Assembly: GCF_023218175.1 (NCBI RefSeq)
Contig: NZ_JALPTH010000004.1
Coordinates: forward strand, 186,001-250,000
DNA length: 64,000 nucleotides
Source: Streptomyces lichenis
GTDB lineage: Bacteria > Actinomycetota > Actinomycetes > Streptomycetales > Streptomycetaceae
Direction of reading: 5' to 3'
The notes beneath the pieces are model-generated. The model searched no databases. It was given only the letters and a program-made list of their open reading frames with translations, and was not told where the DNA came from. A program made the translations under genes and the position numbers. Positions 10,261 to 18,600 of the stretch are shown here, piece after piece (position 1 is the first letter of the stretch; each line of letters begins with the position of its first letter).

Positions 10261-10956
10261 GTGCTGCCCGCACGTGGATCACATACACGCAGAGTGCACA
10301 TCTGGTCCGTTTCGACCTCGTGGAACACCGTCGGCGACGGCGAGTTCTTCTGCCCCGGCTGCGGCGGCGACCGCAACTACCGGCGCCGCACGGGCCGTCG
10401 GCGGCTCACTCTTTTCGGTGTTCCCACCCTGCCGCGCGGCGAGACCGGGCCGGTGGTGGAATGCGCCGCCTGCCACGGGCACTTCTCCACCGAGACGCTC
10501 GACCACCCGACCACCGCCCGCTTCTCGGCCATGCTGCGGGATGCCGTGCACACCGTCGCGCTCGCCGTCCTCGCCGCGGGCGGCACCTCCTCCGACGCCG
10601 CGCTGCGGACCGCGGTGCACGCCGTCCGGACCGCCGGGTACGAGGACTGCACCGCCGACAGCCTCACCTCCCTGATCGCCGCCCTGGAGGCGGACACCGG
10701 CCGCTTCCTCGCCGGGACCGAGGCCCCCTGCGGCGCCGCGCTCGCCATCGAGCTGCACGAGGCGCTGGAGCCGCTCACCGGGCACCTCGCGCCCGCCGGA
10801 CGGGAGTCGATCCTCTTCACCGGCGCCCGGATCGCCCTCGCCGACGGCGCCTACACCGAGGACGAGCGCGATGTGCTGGTCACCGTGGGCAGCGCGCTGC
10901 GGCTCTGCACCGACGAGACCGCCCGCCTGCTGGAGGCCGCCCAGGCGCCGCTCTAG
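10261..10956 (+). CDS. TerB-family protein with N-terminal zinc ribbon
   Basis: A 231-residue protein. Two CxxC pairs (CPGC at about residue 33 and CAAC at about 70) form a zinc-ribbon-like head, followed by an all-helical TerB-like domain from about residue 85 (ALAVLAAGG, then ADGAYTEDERDVLVTVGSAL). TerB domains are associated with tellurite and stress-response membrane complexes, but no other ter genes lie nearby, so a tellurite role is not supported. GTG at 10261 is chosen because GGAGG (10250-10254) is correctly spaced; the frame is open further upstream. Confidence 0.8.
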   Translation: MLPARGSHTRRVHIWSVSTSWNTVGDGEFFCPGCGGDRNYRRRTGRRRLTLFGVPTLPRGETGPVVECAACHGHFSTETLDHPTTARFSAMLRDAVHTVALAVLAAGGTSSDAALRTAVHAVRTAGYEDCTADSLTSLIAALEADTGRFLAGTEAPCGAALAIELHEALEPLTGHLAPAGRESILFTGARIALADGAYTEDERDVLVTVGSALRLCTDETARLLEAAQAPL

Positions 10957-11057
10957 GAAAGGGCGGGTGGTGGCCCCGTCCAGAGTGGCGGGATCGCGAT
11001 ATCCGTGGGCGGGCCACGGCGTACCGAACGCCGGTGCGGCGGCACTACGTTCGGCTC

Positions 11058-11915
11058 ATGGAAGAGATCAGCTACCAGTCGGCCGACGACTGCACCCTGC
11101 ACGCCGCCATCACCGGAGAGGGCCAGGCCCTGGTCCTTCTGCACGCCGGCGGCCCTGACCACCAGAGCATGCTTCCGCTGGCCGAACGGCTCGCCGATCG
11201 CTTCTCGGTCGTCCTGCCCGATCTGCGAGGCTACGGCCGGTCGGTCTGCACGGACCCGGCGCGCTATTCGTGGGACCGGTATGTCGAGGACGTGATGCGG
11301 CTCCTGGACCACATCGGCCGCTCCAGTGCCGTACTCGCCGGCGCGGGCCTGGGCTCCACGATCACCCTGCGGACGGCGGCCGCACACCCGGACCGGGTCC
11401 GGGCGGCCGTGCTCATCGGCGTCGAGGACATCGAGGACGACGAGGCCAAGAAGGCCGAGATCCGCTTCCTCGACGCGTTCGCCGCCCGTGTCGAGGCTGA
11501 TGGCATCGAGGCGGGTTGGGAGCCCATCCTCGCCGGATTCCCTCCCGTCGTCGGCACCATGGTGCGCGACGCCATCCCGCGATCGGACCCTGCCAGCATC
11601 GTGGCCGCGGCCGCCATCGGCCATGACCGTTCCTTCCGGGGCGTCGACGAACTCGCGACGATCAGCACCCCGACTCTCGTCTTCCCGGGCACCGACCCCC
11701 GCCACCCCACCGCTCTCGCCGAAGCGGCCGCCGCCACCCTCCCCAACGGACAACTGGCCGCGATCCCGATCGGCGACGAGCTGCGCACGGCCACCGACCT
11801 CGCCCGCGCCACCGCCCCCGCCATCCGGGAGTTCCTGACCGGGTTGATCCCGCCTGCGGCAACGAGCGTGCCGCACAACGCCGTTGCGTCCGCTGATCAC
11901 ACCCGGCTAGGTTGA
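11058..11915 (+). CDS. Alpha/beta-hydrolase homologue with altered nucleophile
   Basis: A 285-residue alpha/beta-hydrolase fold protein: oxyanion region LLHAGGPDHQS (about 28-38) and PDLRGYGRS (about 54-62) are standard. The nucleophile elbow, normally GxSxG, reads GAGLG in VLAGAGLGSTI, so the catalytic serine is glycine. The usual C-terminal GH of the charge relay is also missing (IPIGDELRTATD). The acid-bearing loop FPGTDPRHP remains. I infer a non-hydrolytic or binding function, unless Ser in GLGST acts in a shifted register. It has no clear RBS and the neighbours do not suggest a pathway. Confidence 0.75.
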   Translation: MEEISYQSADDCTLHAAITGEGQALVLLHAGGPDHQSMLPLAERLADRFSVVLPDLRGYGRSVCTDPARYSWDRYVEDVMRLLDHIGRSSAVLAGAGLGSTITLRTAAAHPDRVRAAVLIGVEDIEDDEAKKAEIRFLDAFAARVEADGIEAGWEPILAGFPPVVGTMVRDAIPRSDPASIVAAAAIGHDRSFRGVDELATISTPTLVFPGTDPRHPTALAEAAAATLPNGQLAAIPIGDELRTATDLARATAPAIREFLTGLIPPAATSVPHNAVASADHTRLG

Positions 11916-12088
11916 CGCCATGACTGCCGGGTCGGCCCATAGGGGCCGTTCACAGACAGGGCACCCGGCCTCGGCGTGACGCCGGGGCGGGGCCGGGCCC
12001 CGCCACCACCGCTTTCTCCTCAGAGCATCAGCGCATCAGCGCATCCCCGCGTACGACAGCCACGCGCTCACCGAGAGAAAGCGACGAC

Positions 12089-12952
12089 TTGCCGAACAAC
12101 CCTGCCCCGAACGACTTCAACGCCGCCGTGATCGCGGAGTTCCGCGCCCACCAAGGGCGCGTCGGGGGCTACTTCGAGGGAGCCCGGCTCCTGCTGCTCA
12201 CCACCACCGGCGCCCGCTCCGGCCGCCCCCACACCACCCCCGTCGGCTACTACCCCGACGGCGACGGCCGGGTCCTGGTCATCGCCTCCGCGGCCGGCGC
12301 GCCCCGCCACCCCGCCTGGTTCCACAACCTGCGCGCCCACCCCCGGGTGACCGTGGAGGCCGGGGTGTTCGTGTACGAGGCGGAGGCCACCGTCCTCGCG
12401 GGCGAGGAGCGCAACGAGGCGTTCGCCCGCGCGGTGGAGGCCGACGAGGGCTGGGCCGCGTACCAGGCGAAGACCACCCGGGTGATCCCCGTGGTGGCGC
12501 TCACCGAGATCCCCGGCCCGCCGCACTTCTCCACCGCCACCTTCGCCGAGGCCTTCACCGGCATCCACGACGGCTTCCGGCGGGAGCTGGAGCTGATCCG
12601 CGACGAGGTGCGGGAGAGGGGCACGGGCGGGCTCGGGGCGCAGCTGCGCGTCAACTGCCTCACCTTCTGCCGGGGCATGCACCAGCACCACACCGGTGAG
12701 GACGGCATGATGTTCCCCGCCCTCGCCCGGCAGCACCCCCACCTCGCCCCCGTACTGGACCGCCTCGGCACCGAGCACCGGCGGATCGCCGACCTGCTGG
12801 CCGAGCTGGAGCGCACCGTCTCGGCGCCGGACGCCGACCCGGCGGCGGTGCTGCGGGAGGTGGAGCGGCTGACCGGCGAGGTGGAGGCGCATCTGCGGTA
12901 CGAGGAGGAGCAGCTGCTTCCGGTACTGGGCCGCCCCGCCACGGGCGACTGA
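12089..12952 (+). CDS. F420-dependent nitroreductase (DDN) - hemerythrin fusion
   Basis: A two-domain protein of 287 residues. Residues about 8-140 are a deazaflavin-dependent nitroreductase-like domain (LLLTTTGARSGRPHTTPVGYYPDGD, then HPAWFHNLRAHPRVTVE). Residues about 150-280 are a hemerythrin/HHE di-iron domain with TGIHDGFRREL, HQHHTGEDGMMFP, GTEHRRI and HLRYEEEQLLP. The pairing suggests an F420H2- or flavin-linked reduction coupled to a di-iron oxygen or NO sensor. The start is a TTG at 12089 with a weak GAGAGA RBS; no better start exists in frame. The stretch before it (11916-12088) holds nothing recognisable. Confidence 0.82.
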   Translation: MPNNPAPNDFNAAVIAEFRAHQGRVGGYFEGARLLLLTTTGARSGRPHTTPVGYYPDGDGRVLVIASAAGAPRHPAWFHNLRAHPRVTVEAGVFVYEAEATVLAGEERNEAFARAVEADEGWAAYQAKTTRVIPVVALTEIPGPPHFSTATFAEAFTGIHDGFRRELELIRDEVRERGTGGLGAQLRVNCLTFCRGMHQHHTGEDGMMFPALARQHPHLAPVLDRLGTEHRRIADLLAELERTVSAPDADPAAVLREVERLTGEVEAHLRYEEEQLLPVLGRPATGD

Positions 12953-12995
12953 CGGAAAAGCCCACGGGCGACTGACGGAGGCCTCCGGGGCGGCC

Positions 12996-14063
12996 TCAGA
13001 GGGGCTGGTCCGGCCAGTCCAGCAGACGGGCGCCGATGACGGCGGTCTGGAGGGTGTAGCGGTCGACCGGGTCCGAGGGATCGGCCCCGGTCAGCCGGTG
13101 GATGCGCTCCAGCCGGTACGTCATGGCGCGGACGCTCAGGGAGAGCCGGCGCGCGGCCTCGGCGGCCACGCAGCCGCTGTCGAAGTACGCCATGAGGGTG
13201 TCCACCAGCGGCCTGGCCCCGCCCCGGGCCTCCTGGAGCGGCCCCAGCACTGTGCGCACCAGGTCGGCCATGGCCCCCCGGTCGCGCGCCAGCACCGGGT
13301 AGACCAGCAGGTCGGCGGCGTGCAGCACCGGGCCGTCCAGCCCCATCCGGGCCGCGAACTCCAGGGCGTTCAGCGCCTCCTCGTAGGACTGGACCACCCC
13401 GCCGACACCCGGGTGCGCCCGGCCGATCGCCACCCGGCCGCCCTCCGTCGCGGCGTACGCGTGCTTGGCGAAGTGGCGCAGGAACTCGCCCTGGTCGCCC
13501 GGGGCCACGCAGATCAGCCGGCCGTTCTTGGTGGTGAGCAGGATGCGGCGGTGCCCGAACCGGGCGATCAGCGCCGACTCGATGCCCCGGGTGACCGCCG
13601 AACCGTCCTCGTACGGCTCCGGGCCCTCCGCCACCGCCACCGCGTGGGCGTGGGACAGCAGCAGCCCGAACCGCTCCGCCCGCTCGGCCAGCCGCCCGGT
13701 GTCGCTGCGGCCGTGCAGCAGGTCGTCCACGAACTCGCGCCGCGCCGCCTCCTCCTTGCGGATGGCCAGCCGCTGCGCCCGTTCGTGCCCCTCGGCGAAG
13801 GCGTCCACCGCCTGGGTCACGGCGATGAGCAGATGGTCGGCGGCGGCACCCGTCAGCTGGGCCCGTACCTCCTGCGCGGCGGTCAGATGGTCCCGTACCA
13901 GCGCCCGCAGCCCCGCCCCGGCCTCGGCGGCCCGCTCGCCCTGGGCCCGCAGCGCCGCCAGCTCGTCCCGGCTCAGCCGGCGGCCGGTGGCGCAGGTGTC
14001 GCTGAGGATCCGCGCGTACCCCTCCACCAGGGGTCCGCCCCCGGCCTGCTGCCGCTCCGCCAT
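12996..14063 (-). CDS. PucR/CdaR-type transcriptional regulator
   Basis: A 355-residue regulator. The N-terminal half is a helical sensor-like region, the middle (about 160-270) is a GGDEF-like CdaR segment without its catalytic residues, and the C-terminus is a PucR helix-turn-helix (LMAYFDSGCVAAEAARRLSLSVRAMTYRLERIHRLTG, about 290-325). Such proteins regulate nitrogen, purine or secondary metabolic genes. An 8-bp palindrome 54 bases upstream may be its own operator. It converges with the nitroreductase-hemerythrin gene, 43 bases apart. Confidence 0.88.
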   Translation of the reverse strand: MAERQQAGGGPLVEGYARILSDTCATGRRLSRDELAALRAQGERAAEAGAGLRALVRDHLTAAQEVRAQLTGAAADHLLIAVTQAVDAFAEGHERAQRLAIRKEEAARREFVDDLLHGRSDTGRLAERAERFGLLLSHAHAVAVAEGPEPYEDGSAVTRGIESALIARFGHRRILLTTKNGRLICVAPGDQGEFLRHFAKHAYAATEGGRVAIGRAHPGVGGVVQSYEEALNALEFAARMGLDGPVLHAADLLVYPVLARDRGAMADLVRTVLGPLQEARGGARPLVDTLMAYFDSGCVAAEAARRLSLSVRAMTYRLERIHRLTGADPSDPVDRYTLQTAVIGARLLDWPDQPL

Positions 14064-14116
14064 GGCCCCTCCTCGCCGTCCCTGCCCGCCGTCCTCGGCA
14101 TCAAGGCAGCGTAAAG

Positions 14117-14135
14117 ACTGCCGGTGACCGGCAGT
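14117..14135. promoter_or_regulatory. Palindrome upstream of the PucR-type gene (ACTGCCGG-N3-CCGGCAGT)
   Basis: Perfect 8-base arms with a 3-base centre, 54-72 bases upstream of the PucR-type start. It is a candidate autoregulatory site, or a hairpin in the leader RNA. Confidence 0.35.
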
Positions 14136-14252
14136 GCGGGCGGGGGTGGGCCCCTGCCAGGATCGGGGTGCGCCGACGGTGGCCCACGGGGGTGGCTGCC
14201 GGACTCCGGAAGCGCGGCCCGCCGGGCCGACGGCCGCCGGTAGCGCGGACGA

Positions 14253-14294
14253 CGGCGGGGCCGTACCGGAAGTGTCTCCGGTACGGCCCCGCCG
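14253..14294 (-). terminator. Hairpin terminator of the ferredoxin reductase gene
   Basis: An 18-bp perfect stem (14253-14270 with 14277-14294, loop AGTGTC) begins 36 bases beyond the stop at 14330. It lies upstream of the PucR-type gene and separates the two minus-strand genes. Confidence 0.75.
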
Positions 14295-14329
14295 CCATGC
14301 ACGACCGTCCTACAACGGCCTTGTTGGGC

Positions 14330-15760
14330 TCACTCCCCGCCCGTCTCCGTGCCCGCCTCGGCGACGGCGGCGGCCACGGCGGCCTTCAGCTGGGCCGGGT
14401 CGGCGCTGGCGTCCAGCATGCCCTCGCGCTCGACGATCTTCACCCGCTCGCGGCCCTGGAGCGCACCCAGCGCCTTCTCCGCCGCGTCCAGCCGGTACCA
14501 GCCGTCCCAGGTGGTGTAGTGCACGCCCTTGGCGGCGAGGAAGTCCACCACCGCGTCCTCCTCGGGGGCGCGCGGGGTGAGCAGCTTGCCCTCGGCGAAG
14601 TCGGCCAGCAGGTTGCCGATGGTCTCGTTGGCGTCGCCCTTGGTGTGGCCGATCAGACCGACCGGCCCACGGCGGATCCAGCCCGTGACATAGGTGGACG
14701 GCATCGGCTGGCCGCCCTCCTCGATCACCCGGCCGCCGGCGTCCGGCACCGTGCCCGTCGCCACGTCCCAGGGCAGCTTGACCAGCTCGTCGGAGAGGTA
14801 GCCGACCGCCCGGTAGACGGCCTGCACGTCCCAGGTGGTGAACGCGCCGGTGCCCTTGACGTTGCCGGTGCCGTCCAGCTCGGTGCGCTCGGTGCGCAGC
14901 CCGGTGACCCTGCCGTCCTCGCCGACGATCTCCGTCGGGGACTCGAAGAAGTGCAGGAACAGCTTGTGCGGCCGGTCGCCGACATCCCGGATCGCCCAGT
15001 TCTCCAGGACCTTGGCGACCATGTCGGTCTGCTTGTTGGACCGGCGCTGCTCGATCGAGCCGTCGTCGTAGTCGATGTCCTCGGGGTTGACGATGACCTC
15101 GATGTTCGGCGAGTGGTCCAGCTCGCGCAGCTCCATCGGCGAGAACTTCGCCTGCGCGGGCCCGCGCCGCCCGAAGACGTGCACCTCCAGCGCCTTGTTC
15201 TGCTTCAGGCCCTCGTAGACGTTCGGCGGGATCTCCGTCGGCAGCAGCTCGTCCGCCGTCTTCGCCAGCACCCGCGCGATGTCCAGCGCCACGTTGCCCA
15301 CGCCCAGCACGGCGACCTTCTCGGCCTCCAGCGGCCAGGTGCGCGGCACGTCCGGGTGGCCGTCGTACCAGGAGACGAAGTCCGCCGCGCCGTAGGAGCC
15401 GTCCAGCTCCACACCGGGGATCTTCAGCTCGCGGTCGGCGGTCGCGCCGGTGGAGAACACCACCGCGTCGTAGAACGCGCGCAGGTCGTCCAGCGAGACG
15501 TCCTTGCCGTAGTCCACGTTGCCGAACAACCGGATCTGCGGCTTGTCCAGCACCTGGTGCAGCGCGGTGATGATGCCCTTGATCCGCGGGTGGTCCGGCG
15601 CGACGCCGTACCGGATCAGGCCGAACGGCGCGGGCATCCGCTCGAAGAGGTCGATCGACACACCGGGGTCGGCGGCGGCGTCGGACTTCAGCAGGGCGTC
15701 GGCGGCGTAGATCCCGGCGGGGCCGGCTCCGACGATCGCGACCCGCAGGGGGCGGGGCAT
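14330..15760 (-). CDS. fprA: FprA-type ferredoxin/adrenodoxin NADP+ reductase
   Basis: A 476-residue flavoprotein of the adrenodoxin-reductase family, moving electrons between NADPH and ferredoxin for P450s and iron-sulfur enzymes. The FAD motif is VAIVGAGPAGIYAADALLK (residues 7-25), the APFGLIRYGVAPDH segment is diagnostic of this family, and the NADP motif is VLGVGNVALDIARVL near 150. The C-terminal GWIRRGPVGLIGHTKGDANETI contacts FAD. The last ~100 residues extend a little beyond the minimal family core. A candidate iron box lies 84 bases upstream. Confidence 0.93.
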   Translation of the reverse strand: MPRPLRVAIVGAGPAGIYAADALLKSDAAADPGVSIDLFERMPAPFGLIRYGVAPDHPRIKGIITALHQVLDKPQIRLFGNVDYGKDVSLDDLRAFYDAVVFSTGATADRELKIPGVELDGSYGAADFVSWYDGHPDVPRTWPLEAEKVAVLGVGNVALDIARVLAKTADELLPTEIPPNVYEGLKQNKALEVHVFGRRGPAQAKFSPMELRELDHSPNIEVIVNPEDIDYDDGSIEQRRSNKQTDMVAKVLENWAIRDVGDRPHKLFLHFFESPTEIVGEDGRVTGLRTERTELDGTGNVKGTGAFTTWDVQAVYRAVGYLSDELVKLPWDVATGTVPDAGGRVIEEGGQPMPSTYVTGWIRRGPVGLIGHTKGDANETIGNLLADFAEGKLLTPRAPEEDAVVDFLAAKGVHYTTWDGWYRLDAAEKALGALQGRERVKIVEREGMLDASADPAQLKAAVAAAVAEAGTETGGE

Positions 15761-15843
15761 GGCGGTTCCCTTCGAGCGAGGAGTAAGCGAGGAGAGTCGA
15801 GTGGGTCGAGTGGGTCAGGAGACGTGCGTGCTCGCGTACCAGC

Positions 15844-15862
15844 CTAAGTAAGGCTGCCCTCA
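15844..15862 (-). promoter_or_regulatory. Candidate DmdR/IdeR iron box upstream of fprA
   Basis: CTAAGTAAGGCTGCCCTCA matches the 19-base actinobacterial iron-box consensus TTAGGTTAGGCTAACCTAA at 13 of 19 positions by hand alignment, including the central AGGCT. It is placed where a repressor would block fprA transcription. This would make fprA iron-regulated. Confidence 0.45.
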
Positions 15863-16009
15863 CCTCAGCACCCACCCCCGGTCTATGACCCCATAAGCGT
15901 GCTTTATGGCCGCTGCCTGTGATGGCGGCGGAAGTGACGGGGGAGGAGGGGGTGGCCAGGCGGGTGATCAATACTCGCGCCGCCGCGCCGCACGCGCCAC
16001 GCTGGAACC

Positions 16010-16798
16010 ATGAGTACCACCCGCATGCTGAACAGCTCCGTCGTCGGCATGCTGCCGTGGATGGTGTTCTCCCTGGTCAGCGGACCAGGACGGTACGGAT
16101 ACGGGGTCGCCGCGGCCCTCGCCGCCGCCCTCGCGCTGCTCGCCCTGCGCCGCGCCACCCGCCAGGACGCCTCCATGGGCGTCACCGAACCGACGGCCGT
16201 CGCGGTCTTCACGGCACTGGGTGTGCTCGGCCTCACCGCGCCCCCGTCGATGCAGCGATGGCTGGAGAGCTACGCCGGAGAAGTGACCAACCTCACCGTG
16301 GTGGCGCTCTGTCTGGCCTCCCTGGCGGTCCGGGCGCCCCTCACGCTCCCCTACGCGCGCCAGAAGTGCGACCGCGAGCTGTGGAGCGAGCCGGACTTCC
16401 TCCGTACCAACCGGGTGATCACCGCCTCCTGGGCGCTGGCCTTCCTGGCCGCCGCCGTCGCGGGCGCCTGCGGCGACCTGATCCTGCACAACCCGGTCAA
16501 CCTCTGGACGTCCTGGCTCGTGCAGGCCGCCGCCTTCGTGACCGCCGCGCGCTTCACCGAGTGGTACCCGGCCGTCGCCCGCGCCCGGATGGGCACAGGG
16601 GAGCACGAGCCGCCGGTACGGAGCCTGCTCGCCCCGTTCGTCGCCCTGCTGATCCCCGCCGGCATCCTGAGCCTGGTCTTCGACGGCGGCCCGCGCTACT
16701 TCAGCGTGGGCCTGATCGTCGTCGGCGTGGTCCTCGCCCGCGCCCTCCGCAAGGACGCGGGCCTACGGGAGGAGGCGGCCCGGCGGCAGTTGCGCTGA
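16010..16798 (+). CDS. Polytopic membrane protein of unknown function
   Basis: I do not recognise the family. The 262-residue protein has about seven hydrophobic segments: around residues 10-25, 30-47, 63-78, 95-112, 140-160, 170-190 and 205-245 (FVALLIPAGILSLVF, then YFSVGLIVVGVVLARAL). A charged loop YARQKCDRELWSEPDF lies in the middle and a basic tail ends the protein (inside-positive). It stands alone: fprA is divergent upstream, and the DUF397 gene converges 18 bases downstream. Confidence 0.7.
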   Translation: MSTTRMLNSSVVGMLPWMVFSLVSGPGRYGYGVAAALAAALALLALRRATRQDASMGVTEPTAVAVFTALGVLGLTAPPSMQRWLESYAGEVTNLTVVALCLASLAVRAPLTLPYARQKCDRELWSEPDFLRTNRVITASWALAFLAAAVAGACGDLILHNPVNLWTSWLVQAAAFVTAARFTEWYPAVARARMGTGEHEPPVRSLLAPFVALLIPAGILSLVFDGGPRYFSVGLIVVGVVLARALRKDAGLREEAARRQLR

Positions 16799-16816
16799 CG
16801 GCCCCCCGGAAGCGGG

Positions 16817-17101
16817 TCAGACGCGGGCGTCAGCCGCCGCCAGCCCGACGAACGCGGTCCAGGCACCGGCGCCGACGACGATGACGGGGCCCTCGGTGAG
16901 CTTGCTGTCCCGGACGGGGACGACACCGGGGAGGCCGTCGCGGACTTCGAGGCAGCTGCCGCCGTCGCCGTTGCTGTAGGTGCTCTTGCGCCAGGGGGCG
17001 GCCCCGCTGAAGTCGTACGCCACCTCGACGCAGCTCCCGCCTGAGCCGTTGCTGAAGGAGCTCTTGAACCAGTGGGCGGTGCTCAGGTCGTACGCGCGCA
17101 T
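16817..17101 (-). CDS. DUF397 protein (tandem DUF397 repeats)
   Basis: A 94-residue protein with two DUF397 units: HWFKSSFSNGSGGSCVEVAYD (about 10-30) and PWRKSTYSNGDGGSCLEVRDG (about 34-54), followed by the PVRDSKLTEGPVIVV signature. Small DUF397 proteins pair with the adjacent Scr1/WhiJ-type HTH regulators in streptomycetes and are thought to antagonise them during development. The start at 17101 overlaps the end of the HTH gene by 19 bases, which argues for coupled expression. Confidence 0.88.
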   Translation of the reverse strand: MRAYDLSTAHWFKSSFSNGSGGSCVEVAYDFSGAAPWRKSTYSNGDGGSCLEVRDGLPGVVPVRDSKLTEGPVIVVGAGAWTAFVGLAAADARV

Positions 17102-17925
17102 CGTCTGTAGTCCTCCGCCGCCGAGTCGATCAGTTTGAGAGACGCCTCCGGCGGCAATGCGGCGGCCCTCAGCAGATCGTAGGTACGTTGGGCGGTCTGC
17201 ACCACCTCCGGATCGTCCAGCAACATGCCGGAGAATCCCGTCTCGGTGTAGCCCGCCGGGGGGATGTCCTCGAATTCCATGAGCGTCAGCATTCCGCCCA
17301 TGGAGGCATGTGCTCCGGTCGCGCACGGGATGACGGTCAGCAGCAGCTCCCGGGCCCGCACCCGGGCCGCGATCTGCTCCAACTGCTCGGCCATCACCGC
17401 CGGACCGCCGACCGGCACCCGGAGCACGTTCTCGTGCAGGATCACCCAGTACTCGGGCCGGGTGGGGGCGGCCATGATCTTCGACCGGTCCATCCGCGAG
17501 GTCACCGTCTCCTCGACGAACTCCTCGGTGGCGAAGGGGTGGGTCGCGATCGTCACCGCACGCGCGTACTCGGCGGTCTGGAGCAGTCCGGGAACGACCG
17601 TCGGGGCGAACTCGCAGATCCTCGTCGCCACCGTCTCCAGGTGTGCCGCGTGCTTGAAATACTGGGCGTACGGCAGCATCTCGATGAGGTTGAGATACAC
17701 CCGCTCGAAAATACCGTCGGTTTGCAGGACCTGATCGAGCCGGATGGACAGCTCCAACTGCGGGCGTCGAAACGCCGTTTCGAGCTGGCCGATGTAGGCC
17801 CCGGAGACGAACACCTTCTTGCCCAGCTCGTCCTGGGTCCAGCCGAGCGCGTCCCGGCGTTCCCTCAGCTCATCGCCCCAGAACTTCCAGGTCGCCAGTT
17901 TCGCTTCCTTGCTTCCTTTGGCCAT
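17083..17925 (-). CDS. Scr1-family helix-turn-helix regulator (DUF5753)
   Basis: A 280-residue XRE-type regulator: HTH at about residues 17-72 (LRERRDALGWTQDELGKKVFVSGAYIGQLE) followed by the DUF5753 domain (ICEFAPTVVPGLLQTAEYARA, then VGGPAVMAEQLEQI and LTLMEFEDIPPAGYTETG). These regulators, with DUF397 partners, make up the WhiJ-like system of Streptomyces, which influences sporulation and antibiotic production. The next gene downstream is the cognate DUF397 protein. Two small genes start divergently on the other side of a 116-base spacer. Confidence 0.9.
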   Translation of the reverse strand: MAKGSKEAKLATWKFWGDELRERRDALGWTQDELGKKVFVSGAYIGQLETAFRRPQLELSIRLDQVLQTDGIFERVYLNLIEMLPYAQYFKHAAHLETVATRICEFAPTVVPGLLQTAEYARAVTIATHPFATEEFVEETVTSRMDRSKIMAAPTRPEYWVILHENVLRVPVGGPAVMAEQLEQIAARVRARELLLTVIPCATGAHASMGGMLTLMEFEDIPPAGYTETGFSGMLLDDPEVVQTAQRTYDLLRAAALPPEASLKLIDSAAEDYRRCARTT

Positions 17926-18041
17926 GGATTAACTCCCGTGTCCTGCCGTGCTGTTGTTGGCCACCCCCATCTGCCGATGTTACGGAAACAGCGTCACCCT
18001 GGTGGTCGTAAGCGAGAAATGAACGGCGAAAGGGCAGCGTT

Positions 18042-18290
18042 GTGGAGAAGGCAAGCGAGTGGGCGTCCGAGGAGACCGGCATCCGGGAGGCGGTGGCAGC
18101 GGTGACGGAATTGCGCGCGGCACTGGAAAGGGCCGGGATCGCGCTGCCGTCGCTCGGTCTCGACCCCGTCACCTGTGCCGCCTCCTACGGGCGCCCGCTC
18201 GTGGAACTGGGACGTTGCACGGCGGAGACGGCGCGCCGGCTGGCCGCCGCCCTGCCGGGGAAAGGGGCCGATCGTGAGCCTGCATCCTGA
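18042..18290 (+). CDS. Small hypothetical protein next to the HTH/DUF397 pair
   Basis: An 82-residue, Ala- and Glu-rich, mainly helical protein (VEKASEWASEETGIREAV, then RAALERAGIALPSLGLDP and ETARRLAAALPGKG). I recognise it only as the kind of small protein often encoded divergently from Scr1-type regulators. GTG at 18042 follows GGCGAAAGGGCAG, an acceptable RBS. The downstream gene overlaps by 17 bases, so the two are translated together. Confidence 0.65.
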   Translation: MEKASEWASEETGIREAVAAVTELRAALERAGIALPSLGLDPVTCAASYGRPLVELGRCTAETARRLAAALPGKGADREPAS

Positions 18291-18516
18291 GACCGGAGGC
18301 TGTCTTCTGCCAGCCGGGGCGTATGTGGTGGAGGTCCGTACCGGGCGCGTGGCCAGACTGATGGGCCAGGTCGGGCCGTACGTCCAGCTGCGGCCCCTCG
18401 GTGGGGGCCGGGAGTGGGACTGCCCGCCGGACGGGGTGCGCCGGGCGACCGACGCCGAGCGGATCAGCGCGGCGACCGCGTATGTGAACGCGCGGAGCCG
18501 GGGCGAGGTGCCGTAG
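18274..18516 (+). CDS. Small hypothetical protein, overlapping the previous gene
   Basis: An 80-residue protein of unknown function: PETGGCLLPAGAYVVEVRTGRVARLMGQ, then YVQLRPLGGGREWDCPPDGVRRA and a short helical end. It looks like a small beta-barrel-type fold of the kind encoded beside Scr1-type regulators. GTG at 18274 is chosen for the GGGGAAAGGGG RBS at 18257-18267 and the overlap with the preceding stop. Confidence 0.65.
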   Translation: MSLHPETGGCLLPAGAYVVEVRTGRVARLMGQVGPYVQLRPLGGGREWDCPPDGVRRATDAERISAATAYVNARSRGEVP

Positions 18517-18600
18517 CAGCGGGGGAGTCCGCTGGGCGCCGGCCACCGGACCGGGGCCCGACGGCCCCGGTCCGTCCCGGGCCGGCCCGGCGGGGCCCTC

